Shown in pieces: positions 1 to 9,400 of a stretch of DNA of 64,000 nucleotides. The first letter of the stretch is position 1. Each line of letters opens with the position of its first letter. Under the pieces are notes generated by a model that ran no database searches, was not told the DNA's origin, and saw only the letters and a program-made list of their open reading frames with translations. This stretch comes from Bin5 sp022821545 (GTDB lineage Bacteria; Chloroflexota; Anaerolineae; Caldilineales; Caldilineaceae), in assembly GCA_963664085.2 (NCBI GenBank), contig CAXXLO010000002.1, positions 1,364,001 through 1,428,000 of the forward strand. The letters run 5' to 3'. The position numbers were made by a program, and so were the translations under genes.

Positions 1-232
1 TAGCTTGACTAACTAAGACACGTAGTCCCGCAACCATGACGTTCCACTCTTCATGTGCATTGAGGTCTGGCGCCTCCTCTAAAGTTTCGTCAATCCGGTT
101 GACAATTGAACCGACCTCTTCAAGAAAATCCGGCTTGCCTTTTGCTGCCGTCCTTAAAAGTCCGCGAATGTCATGAATGAGTGCAACCGATTCAGAGGCT
201 CGTCTAAGTCCCAATTCTGCTGCTTCCTTCAT
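1..232 (-). CDS. Partial hypothetical protein (N-terminus only), third gene of the ISP operon
   Basis: An open frame runs leftward from an ATG at 232-230 and leaves the window, giving about 77 residues that begin MKEAAELGLRRASESV. Its ATG shares a base with the TGA stop of the upstream HEAT-like gene (TGATG), so translation is probably coupled and the two proteins are probably made together. The visible part looks helical and charged, with no recognisable motif. I cannot name a function. Its place as third gene after a nuclease-methyltransferase and a HEAT-like protein makes it a candidate component of the same system. Confidence 0.6.
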   Translation of the reverse strand, partial: MKEAAELGLRRASESVALIHDIRGLLRTAAKGKPDFLEEVGSIVNRIDETLEEAPDLNAHEEWNVMVAGLRVLVSQA

Positions 233-2847
233 CACACCTCCACACTTCCTTCCTCAAAATATGCTTCCGCTAGGTCGCCGTTTCCGGCCCGCAACGATTC
301 ATTCCCTTTTGCAATCTTCGCGAATGATTGCAAAAACGCGCGAAGCTTCTCGTTTCTGGGTTCAACGGGCAAGGCACTGGCTGCTGTTTCCAGCACACTT
401 TGTTCATACCGAAATGCACGAAAGTGCGAGAAAAGACTTGCAAAGTAGCAGGCCTCCCAATGATCTCGTTTGGCTACTTCCTTAGCCGATACTAATAGGT
501 CATCCGCTACTCGTTGGAATGTTCCTGTTGGCAATTGATGCAGCCACTCAAACATCAATTTTCGTTCCCTATCTCCGAAATTATTGACGCGGTCTCTGCC
601 ATGGCGCGCCAGATAAACTCCTATATTCTTCGCGACTAGCCCAGCGATCTTCTCACTTGGGTCGCAGAACTGAACCATGCAATCCGCAATCTCCTGATCG
701 ACATACTCTTCTCCAGTCGGAAAAACCAGTTCGACCATACGCAACGCAAGCAACTTGAGGCCTTGCTCACGCCACCCGATATTCAAGATCGCTAGGCAAA
801 TCTCCTTGAGATGAAACTCTTCACGTTGATACGGAATAAGGTAACCTCCCAATAGCGTCAGAGCCTCATGCGCCTGCTTCCGATCAAACCAATCTAGTCG
901 TCGCGTTACGGCCCTCCAAGCAGCTTGATGAACAACGACCTTTGAATCGTTCAAATGAACGAGAATAATGTGCACCATATTGGCTGGCGGTGATGAAGTA
1001 CTAGACGAAAACATTTCCACTGCTGCGTCTATTGCCTTACCTCGTACCCAAGCTGATTCGTAATCCATCAGTCCGCGCCAAAGCAACGGCAGCACACGCC
1101 CTCGCAAAGCGAAATTGCGACCATGCACACCAAGAAGCGTCATGCAGAACGCCTTAAAGCCGTCCTCAAGGTCCGCCGACGGTTGTTCCAGGCAGTCGTA
1201 GATTAAATCAAATGTTTCAGAAGGCTTGATCTTGCAGAGTTCTTCCAAACATTTCTGCAATTGCCATTTGAAGTTGACCCACTCCCGATCACGAATGAGT
1301 TTGTCTAGCTCTTCAACCTGAAGGTCTTGTGTTTGATTCTGATTGGGAAGTAGAATCTTTGGCGGTAGATCTGGCGAGCGTTCCTGTCCACAGAGGATAG
1401 CAAAATAACCTAAAAGAGAGTCAAAATACGACAGCATTTCTGCAGTTGCGTAAATGCAGGCAGTTTTTAACGCTTGAAGCGCTTGGATGCGAATTTTGAG
1501 ATCGAACCTGTCGTTCTTAGCCCATACCAGCAGCCGCTGAATTGCAACCTTTTCCGATCTTGAGACCTCAGTTCGACTTCGATTCTCACGACGATCTTCC
1601 CAACTTACGTTTCGGGGGAACAAAAGTCCTCGATACACATGGATGATATCACTTTGCACGGCTGGGCGAGCCAGGGGCATTGACTCAGCAAGAATCTGAT
1701 CAACGCGCTCTCCTGAGTGCTCAAACGCCGATTGCAAAATCGTAGTGATCTGTTCCGACGGCGGCTCGCTTCCAACACGTCCATCTTCGTAAAGTTCAAG
1801 TGATCGGACTAAGTCGCCAAGTAGACTCTCAACCAATTGTGGACGTGCGTTCTGAATAAGTCTGATTGCTCCACACAATTGAAAGCGCACATTATCATTT
1901 TCGTTTTTGAGTTCGCGCCGAATTATGTGTAGAACACTTTCTGGCTCAGCGTCAAGACTCCGTACAATCACAGCGGTGCTGTTAGCATAGTCAGATTCTT
2001 TATTAAACGGCGATCCACCGGACAGCCAGGAGTGATTTTGCGAAAAAAGCAATTGTCCAATACATACTTCACTGAGCGGATATTCAACCCCATCCCCGAG
2101 TGCATTGAGAAGAGCGGCGGATAACTCTGGTTGTCGTCCTTTCTCGATGTTTTCGAGAGCAACTTGGCAAAAACGAGATGCTAACTCTGAGCGTTTGTGT
2201 GCGAGTTCTTGTGCGAGTGCTGTACATACTGGCAGCAGCATCTCAGAAAACTCTTCGGAACCTGCGAGCAGCAGGATCAGATCAAGTGCAGCGTGGGGAA
2301 AGAGATCTGCGCCCAGTGTCGCCGAAACCTTGAGTTGTTGGGATGCTTTCGTGCTGTCGGCTATATCTTCGGTAAAAATCGTTTCGAGAAACTCAAGTAT
2401 TTGTAACGAATCTCTTCCAGCTTCCGCGCTAATGTCTTGGGATTTTCTACGAAGTTCAGAACGGAGCGTGGCTATCCGATCGGATTCTTCTTTGGCTGCT
2501 TGTTCATGCTTTCGAGCTTCTTCCTGGCGTGTCCTAATGATATCTTGGCCCCACGTAGTATCTCCATTTGGTGTGTGGTGAGGACAGGCAGAACAGTTTT
2601 CGACAAGAAAGTCGGAGAAAGTCCATCGCAAGTTCATGGATTCCATCTTGCCTTCTATTTTCGGGCAGCTGATGCTATGCCTTGCGTATGGTAACCCTGA
2701 GATTTGTGCGTAAAGCCCTTCCGTTGTCTGCCTGATCTCAACATGCTTACACCAGCGTTCCATTTGCCGAATACACTCGGCATTTTCCCTTCCGATCTTC
2801 AAGGCTCGCTCGAAATCTTTGTCCTGATTTTCTTCGAATCTTCGCAT
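232..2847 (-). CDS. Large HEAT-like helical-repeat protein with N-terminal Cys/His cluster
   Basis: The 871-residue product is almost entirely alpha-helical in appearance, with repeated helix pairs from about residue 130 to the end that resemble HEAT/ARM repeats. The N-terminal 100 residues hold a compact cluster, C61 then C85-x2-C88-x-H90-H91 followed by TPNGD, which could bind zinc or an Fe-S cluster. Residues 105-140 are charged and probably coiled coil. The gene starts 19 bp after the ISP-like methyltransferase stop, on the same strand, and its own stop overlaps the next start, so the three genes look like one transcript. Base composition is more AT-rich than the core genes, consistent with transfer. 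No catalytic motif was recognised. A scaffold or sensor role in defence is an inference. Confidence 0.6.
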   Translation of the reverse strand: MRRFEENQDKDFERALKIGRENAECIRQMERWCKHVEIRQTTEGLYAQISGLPYARHSISCPKIEGKMESMNLRWTFSDFLVENCSACPHHTPNGDTTWGQDIIRTRQEEARKHEQAAKEESDRIATLRSELRRKSQDISAEAGRDSLQILEFLETIFTEDIADSTKASQQLKVSATLGADLFPHAALDLILLLAGSEEFSEMLLPVCTALAQELAHKRSELASRFCQVALENIEKGRQPELSAALLNALGDGVEYPLSEVCIGQLLFSQNHSWLSGGSPFNKESDYANSTAVIVRSLDAEPESVLHIIRRELKNENDNVRFQLCGAIRLIQNARPQLVESLLGDLVRSLELYEDGRVGSEPPSEQITTILQSAFEHSGERVDQILAESMPLARPAVQSDIIHVYRGLLFPRNVSWEDRRENRSRTEVSRSEKVAIQRLLVWAKNDRFDLKIRIQALQALKTACIYATAEMLSYFDSLLGYFAILCGQERSPDLPPKILLPNQNQTQDLQVEELDKLIRDREWVNFKWQLQKCLEELCKIKPSETFDLIYDCLEQPSADLEDGFKAFCMTLLGVHGRNFALRGRVLPLLWRGLMDYESAWVRGKAIDAAVEMFSSSTSSPPANMVHIILVHLNDSKVVVHQAAWRAVTRRLDWFDRKQAHEALTLLGGYLIPYQREEFHLKEICLAILNIGWREQGLKLLALRMVELVFPTGEEYVDQEIADCMVQFCDPSEKIAGLVAKNIGVYLARHGRDRVNNFGDRERKLMFEWLHQLPTGTFQRVADDLLVSAKEVAKRDHWEACYFASLFSHFRAFRYEQSVLETAASALPVEPRNEKLRAFLQSFAKIAKGNESLRAGNGDLAEAYFEEGSVEV

Positions 2848-2866
2848 TGTCTTCTCAATTCTCCTT

Positions 2867-5800
2867 TTATTCCGTCTCTACAACACTTTGACCCCAATTG
2901 TTGGCGGGTACCCCCAACTCCGGCAAACCCGCCACAATCTTTACGGTTTTCAAGCTCACGCTGATCACCTTGCCGATCAGGCGGAGGATGTACTGCGGAT
3001 CATCGCCGCGGTTGGGGTCATTGACAATACCGCTGCGCTTGTCAGTCTTGATGCGGTACTGGTCAATGATCCACTCGAGAGCGGAGCGGTTGCCGAGGCG
3101 GTAGTCGAAGGCGGCGACTGGGATGCCGTCGAGGGTGAGGAAGCCGTTGTAGGTCAGTTGCGTTCTGTCCTTGGAGAGCCGCATCCTCTCGACGCGCCAG
3201 TCGAGAGGCCGGCCGGGGGTTTCGATCTGGGTGAGGGGGTATTCGGGCTGGTCTTCGTAACCGACGTGGATAGCGGCCAGACGGGCGCCGGTCGCGGCGA
3301 AGGCGCGAAAATCAGGGGCGAAGGGGATGCGGGGCAGCTCGCGCTTGAGGTTGGCTTGGTAGCGTTCACGGTAGCCAGGATGATGCAGGAGCCCGTAGAC
3401 GTAGTGAAAGATGTCCCACTTGGTGATGGTGTGGTCGCGGTAGTGGGTGCGGAAACGGTCCAGCGCCCAGCCGGTAATGTTCTCGCGGCGATTGCTGCCA
3501 TCCTCGTCGTAGGTGTAGAAGGGGAAGCATTGGGAGCCACCTTGAGGGAGTTGATCGAGAATCACATTGGCCATCAGCGCAAACATAGGCCAGTCGCTAC
3601 CGACCTTAAGCCACATCACCAAGTTCTCCGTATGCTCCGTGGGGAAGATGGACGGAAACAAGTAGACCCTCTCATTCATCATTCGGTCAAAGTAAAGGTT
3701 CGATTCGGCAAACGGGCGAAAGAGTGATGTCCTAACATTTTCTAGGGAAAACTCAGCGGTTTTCCCCTTCTTCAACGACTGCTTTAACCCAGAACTCCAG
3801 CAGATTTTTGCCTCGTCGGAAACGACAAAATCATCAACGTTTCCCCCTTGGTTCCTCTGGCTTCCCCATTTGAAAACCTGCTCGTTATACACGTCGATCA
3901 TCCCACTCATGTTGTCAACAAGAGCGGGGCGGTTGAAGTTATATGCCCAAGCATCGCGATTGGTTTTGACACCATTACTGAAGACCTTGAACAGCACCTC
4001 TGTCGGCTCGCCTTTTGTCGCCTTAGCCTCTCTGCTGCCCAGAGGGATAAAGGTCTCAAATTCGGCGTGGAGCCCTTCTGTTAGCCATGTGTGTCGTTTA
4101 TCCGGCTTTACCGGCAGCCACTCGATAATTCCATAGTGTTGCTTTTCATCGAGAAAGCGGTACTTCTCTTCCTTGCGCCAAAATTCATCCACACGGGCAT
4201 AGAAAATCCGGGGACCGGAATCTGAATTACCGTCTTTCTTTACCAAGAGATTGACGCTGACGCCCACCTGTATGCCGAAGACGTTGTGCGTTGTGCCTGA
4301 TAGCTTGGGATTCTTCTTAACATTCCCGCCCAAATCGAGAATATAGATGGAGTCGAAATCGTCCGCCAGATGTTTCCGCATCCCATCAGACGCCAAGCCG
4401 TCGAGAAAACTGTTGTTGCTCACATAAGCGACAATCCCCTCCTCTCTGATGCGGTCCGTTGCCCAGCGTATCGCTTTTACATAGGGATCAGAGAGCGCGT
4501 TCTTGTTGGTTGCCTTTGAGTCCTTTGCATAAGTTTCCGCGACCCGCTTGTCCATCGTCGGATATTTGCGATTCTTGTTGTTGTCGTTCTCATTGACCTG
4601 CCCCACGTTGTAGGGCGGATTGCCGATCACCACGAACATCGGCGTCTCTTTCTGGCTCTCCACCCGCTGCGTGTTCTCCGGCGCAAACAGCGGCAGTTGG
4701 CGGTCCTCGGCCAGGTCGAAGGTGTCCACCAGGCAGATGCCCTCGAACGGTTCATAGACGCCGGTGGCGTCAAAGTACTCGTGCTCGATGTTCATGCTGG
4801 CGATGTAGTAGGGTAGCAGCATGACCTCGTTGCAGTGCAGCTCCGATCTGTACTTGCGCTCGAGCGCAGTGCGCGGGATCTCGCGCATCATGCGCACGAT
4901 GAAATTGCCGGTCCCGACGAAGGGGTCGATGATGTGGACGCCCTCGTCCGCCAGCGAGCGGCCGAACTCGCGCTCGAGAATGGCGGACACGCTGCGAACC
5001 ATAAAGTCGACGATCGGCTGGGGCGTGTAGACGATGCCGTGCGTATCAGCAACTTTGACGGAGAAGCCCTGGAAGAACTGCTCGTAGACGGTGTTCAGAA
5101 AGTGCTGCTTCTGCGAAAAGTCGCTGATCGTCCGCGCAGTGCTTTCGATCGCATCGTAAAAACGGTCCAAGCTCTGCAGGAACCCGTCGCGGCTGAAGGA
5201 GTGCGAAGTGAGCGCGTCAATCACATTCTCGATCTCGTTGGCGATAACGTTGCGCCGCGTGAAGTAGGGCATGTTGAAGACGGTGCGGAAGAGACGCTCG
5301 GTGAGCAGGTGCTGGATGAGCATCTCCTCGACCGCGGCTTCGGAGAGATTGGGGTTAATCGACTGGCGGCATTTGTCGAGGAAATCGGCGAAGGCGGTGG
5401 TGAAGACCTGGTTGCTGCCCCGCTCCCGCTGGATCAGCTGGGACAGGCCCTCGCCGATGTCGGCCACCCGCTCCTTGAACTGGGCGACGGCTTCCTCCCA
5501 GGCTGCGTAGGCCGGCGGACGATAGCCGAAAAAGCTCTGCAGCGTCTCAATGAGCCGGGCCGGTTTGGTCAGGTCGGCGTCCAGGGCCAGACGCCCGTTC
5601 TGCCAAAGGATGGCGCGCTGCGGGGTCTGGAAGAGAACGTTGTCGTCCGGGTAGCCGGCGGCGAACTTGCGCTCAACTTCGGTTGGGAGGTCGTCATGAA
5701 TGTCCTTGGCCTCCCAGTAGCCGTGGGTGAGACGAAAGTCGTCGACGAGAGCCCCATCAATGACGATGCGTTTGCCGCGGCGGGGGTTGAGGGGATGTTC

Positions 5801-5965
5801 AGGCACGAGGGTCCAGCCGCACTGGCGGGCGCAGTGTTCGAGGAGGGTCTGGAAGGCGGTGCGGACGGCGGTTTCGTGGGTAACGCCGAGGTTTGCAAAC
5901 CGGTCGAGCGCGGCGTAATAGTCTTTGACGGACTTGTGTGTGGGTTTAAGGTTGAGAGTGGGCAT
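2867..5965 (-). CDS. Type ISP-like restriction/modification enzyme (nuclease + N6-adenine methyltransferase + specificity region)
   Basis: This 1032-residue protein matches the family annotated as type ISP restriction/modification enzyme. The N-terminus has a PD-(D/E)XK-like signature: D75/D76 followed by E85-A-K87 in a predicted beta-hairpin. A helical linker leads to a gamma-class N6-adenine methyltransferase with the AdoMet motif DPFVGTGNF at 347-355 and the catalytic NPPY at 449-452. The remaining ~550 residues would hold target recognition. Classical ISP enzymes such as LlaGI also carry a helicase domain between nuclease and methylase. None is visible here, so the architecture is closer to a type IIG-like nuclease-methylase. 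It is the first gene of a three-gene minus-strand operon. Modification of DNA with cleavage of unmodified DNA is expected from the family but is not shown by the sequence. Confidence 0.85.
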   Translation of the reverse strand: MPTLNLKPTHKSVKDYYAALDRFANLGVTHETAVRTAFQTLLEHCARQCGWTLVPEHPLNPRRGKRIVIDGALVDDFRLTHGYWEAKDIHDDLPTEVERKFAAGYPDDNVLFQTPQRAILWQNGRLALDADLTKPARLIETLQSFFGYRPPAYAAWEEAVAQFKERVADIGEGLSQLIQRERGSNQVFTTAFADFLDKCRQSINPNLSEAAVEEMLIQHLLTERLFRTVFNMPYFTRRNVIANEIENVIDALTSHSFSRDGFLQSLDRFYDAIESTARTISDFSQKQHFLNTVYEQFFQGFSVKVADTHGIVYTPQPIVDFMVRSVSAILEREFGRSLADEGVHIIDPFVGTGNFIVRMMREIPRTALERKYRSELHCNEVMLLPYYIASMNIEHEYFDATGVYEPFEGICLVDTFDLAEDRQLPLFAPENTQRVESQKETPMFVVIGNPPYNVGQVNENDNNKNRKYPTMDKRVAETYAKDSKATNKNALSDPYVKAIRWATDRIREEGIVAYVSNNSFLDGLASDGMRKHLADDFDSIYILDLGGNVKKNPKLSGTTHNVFGIQVGVSVNLLVKKDGNSDSGPRIFYARVDEFWRKEEKYRFLDEKQHYGIIEWLPVKPDKRHTWLTEGLHAEFETFIPLGSREAKATKGEPTEVLFKVFSNGVKTNRDAWAYNFNRPALVDNMSGMIDVYNEQVFKWGSQRNQGGNVDDFVVSDEAKICWSSGLKQSLKKGKTAEFSLENVRTSLFRPFAESNLYFDRMMNERVYLFPSIFPTEHTENLVMWLKVGSDWPMFALMANVILDQLPQGGSQCFPFYTYDEDGSNRRENITGWALDRFRTHYRDHTITKWDIFHYVYGLLHHPGYRERYQANLKRELPRIPFAPDFRAFAATGARLAAIHVGYEDQPEYPLTQIETPGRPLDWRVERMRLSKDRTQLTYNGFLTLDGIPVAAFDYRLGNRSALEWIIDQYRIKTDKRSGIVNDPNRGDDPQYILRLIGKVISVSLKTVKIVAGLPELGVPANNWGQSVVETE

Positions 5966-6098
5966 AAGATTGCGTTCGCGCGAAAAATGGTAAAGTAGAT
6001 ATTCCCTATAATACTATATTGGCTGGCTAAGAGGTGATGCTGCGGTCCGGTTGGCAGGTCCGGGGACGGCGTTGCTTTCTTGACTACCACCTTCCCCC

Positions 6099-6300
6099 TC
6101 AAAGCAGCAGCCGCTCTTTGCGCCAGAGGCCGCCGTAGCCGGTTAGCTTCGGCCGCCCGCCGCTGCCGATAATCCGATGACAGGGCACGATAATGGCGAC
6201 CGGGTTGCGCCCATTGACCGCTCCCACCGCGCGCACGGCCTTGGAGTTGTCAACGACGACAGGGATGTGACGCAGGCTGATGCTGTGGCTTGGCTTGCCC
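6099..6300 (-). pseudogene. Decayed ogt copy, C-terminal part of an O6-alkylguanine-DNA alkyltransferase
   Basis: The minus-strand frame encodes SKAVRAVGAVNGRNP, then the active-site PCHR and IIGSGGRPKLTGYGG, the typical C-terminus of Ogt/MGMT. It closely resembles the intact copy at 12204-12683. Upstream, weak ungapped similarity (SISLRHIPVVVDNS against the family's TASYQEIAAAIDNP) continues to about 6290 and then fades into unrelated sequence. The N-terminal domain is missing, so this is a relic. It lies between the start of the ISP operon and the start of the fused helicase. Confidence 0.8.
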
Positions 6301-6488
6301 CGCAGGTGTCGGAAGCCAGTACAGTTCCTTGATGAAAGTAGTGATTTCGAAAACCGCAGATGTTGACAAGACGCCCACATTACGGAGTTGCGGCCCTGCG
6401 ACTTACTTGATTTCAAAGAGGATTCACATTAGAATCGCCCGAAGCAGTTATCTCCCCCCGCTCTGCAACCACGTTGCTCTACGGGACA

Positions 6489-9400
6489 ATGAGAAGCAAC
6501 ACCATAGGTCCGCCTGACGGAGACAGCCGTCGTCCATTCGATTGCATCTCACTGGATCTTGAAGTCGACGTCCAGGATCGCCGCATCCACAAATTTGCCG
6601 GGGTGCGCCCGGTTACGGGTCAGTCTCTGATCTTCCCCGCGGCGGGCGCACGTTTGGACGCGGCACTGGCCAAGCTGGACGATCTTGCGGATAGCGCGGA
6701 ATTCCTCCTGGGCCACAATCTGATCGAGTTCGATCTGCCCCATCTGCAAGCCGCGAATCCCCGGCTGCGGCTGCTGAAGTTGCCCGCGGTAGATACACTC
6801 CGGCTCAATCCACTGGCTTTTCCCCGCAACCCATATCACCATCTCGTCAAGCATTACCAGGACGGCCAGCTCATACGCGAACGCAAAAACGATCCGGAAC
6901 TGGATGCCAGGCTCACGCTGGAGGTCTTCGACAACCAGCAGGGCGCTCTGCGCGCGATGCCGCCGGACCTGTTGACCGCTTGGCACTGGCTGACCACGCG
7001 CGAGGACGGCGCGGGATTCGACAGGTTTTTCGCGTCTGTGCGGCAGTCGCGAAGACCATCTGACAACGAGGCGCATTACGCTATTCATAGCCGTTTGGCC
7101 GGCAACGCCTGCCGAACGCACGCCCGGGAGCTAATGAAAGATGCGGCCCGGTATGGCTGGCCGCTGGCCTATGCACTGGCGTGGCTGTCGGTGTCCGGGG
7201 GCAGCTCGGTCATGCCCCCCTGGGTGCGCCACCAGTTCCCCGATGCAGGACAGTTGGTGCGCAGGCTGCGCGACACCGCCTGCGCCGATCCCGCCTGCGA
7301 CTGGTGCCGGGAGCGGCACGACGCACGCAGAGAGCTTAAGCGCTGGTTTGGTTTCCCCGACTTCCGACCAAAGCCGGCGGACGAAGTCGGGCGGCCCATA
7401 CAGCAGTCCGTCGTCGAGGCGGCGATGGCGGGAGAGAATCTGCTGGCGATCCTGCCAACCGGTACCGGCAAATCGGTCTGCTATCAGGTGCCGGCCCTGT
7501 CGCGCTACGACAAGACCGGGGCGTTGACGGTGGTGATCTCGCCCCTTGTCGCTCTTATGGCCGACCAGGTTACGGGGCTGGAGGCCCTGGGCATCGGCTG
7601 TTGCGTTACTGTCAACAGTCTTTTGTCGATGCCCGAACGAGCCGATGCATTGGACCGGGTGCGCCTGGGAGATGCCGGTATCCTCCTCATCTCGCCGGAG
7701 CAGTTGCGCAGCGTATCCCTGCGCCGCGTCCTGGATCAGCGGGAGATCGGCGCCTGGGTGATGGACGAGGCCCACTGCCTTTCGGAGTGGGGACACGACT
7801 TCCGGCCCGATTATCGCTACGTGGGACGCTTCATTCGCGAACGCGCAGGGGAGGAAACGCCGCCTCCACTGTTGTGCCTGACCGCGACCGCCAAGCCTGA
7901 TGTGAAAGCTGGCATCGTCGACTACTTCCGGAAAGAGCTTGGCATTGAGTTAAAGGTCTTCGACGGCGGCGCACAACGGACCAACCTGGAATTTGTCGTG
8001 GCAAAGACCAGCACCGAGGCAAAACACGCGCATGTTCATCAGATCCTGATGGCTGACCTCCCGGCAGACCGGCCGGGAGGCGCTATCATCTACTGCGCGA
8101 CGCGCCGGCAAACCGAAGAACTGGCGGCGTTCCTGCAGGAAAAAGCGATGGGGGCGGACTTTTTCCATGCAGGGCTGCCCCCGGAGACCAAGAAGGAGAT
8201 CCAGCAAAACTTCATTAACGGCAAGCTACGGGCGCTCGCCGCTACCAACGCCTTCGGCATGGGAATCGACAAACCGGACGTACGGGTTGTGATCCATGCT
8301 GACATCCCGGGTTCCCTGGAAAACTATCTGCAGGAAGCTGGCCGCGCCGGCCGTGACCAGCAGGCCGCGCGCTGCGTGCTGCTCTACACACAAGACGATG
8401 TGGAGAGACAGTTCGGCATGTCGGCCCGTTCGCGTCTCACGCGGCGGGAAATCCACGGCGTTTTGAGGGCGCTGCGAAATCTGGACCGCAAGAAACGCCT
8501 GGACGGTGAAGTGGTGGCGACAGCAGGCGAAATCCTCGGTGAGGACGAAGAAAAAGTATTCGAGCGCGATTCCACTACCGACGACACGCGCGTGCGTACT
8601 GCGGTTGCCTGGTTGGAGCAGGCCGTACTGCTGACCCGAGAGGAGAATCGGGTACAGGTGTTTCCTTCCTCCCTGAGAGTGAATTCAAAGGAGGAGGCGC
8701 GCGCCAGGCTTGAAAAGGCGCGTATCGGGCATACCGCCCGCCGCCAGCTCCTGGCCATCTGTGAAAAACTGCTTGAGACGAGCGCAGACGAAAGCGTAAC
8801 CACCGATGACCTGATGCTCGCGTCGGGCCTGAACTCGGAGGGTGTGCGAGGCGCGCTCTACGACCTGGAACGATTGGGCATCGCCAGCAATGACACGGCG
8901 ATAACCGCCTTCGTCCACGCGGGGGTGGCGCGCTCCTCGCAGAGACGCTTCCTCGCAGCCGCCGAGCTGGAGCAGGCGCTGATCGACCTCTTGCAGGAGA
9001 TGGCCCCCGATATGAGCAAGGGCGATACCCACCCGCTGCATCTCCGCCTTGCTACCCAGCGACTCAAGGATGACGGTCATTCTCACGCCCTGCCGGAGCT
9101 TGTACGACGTTTGGTCAACAGCATCGCCGCCGACGGGCGCGGAGAGGGTGGCGGCGGGGGAAGCATCAACGTACGGGGACGTGATCGAGAGACCGTTCAC
9201 GTGACATTGCAGCGCGAGTGGCGGGACTTGGAAAAAACTGCCGAATTGCGGCGTGCAGCGGCCCGGCGTCTTCTTGATCATCTACTTAACTGCCTGCCGC
9301 GGGAAGCCCGCGGTACGGACCTGTTGGCGGAGACCACCTTGGGCAAGCTCTTGTCGGCTGTCCAATCGGACCTTACCCTGATAAGTAAAATCAGGCGTCC

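Noticed and set aside
6474..6488. TTG start for the fused helicase
   Set aside because: An in-frame ATG at 6489 is preferred and the extra five residues are not conserved-looking.
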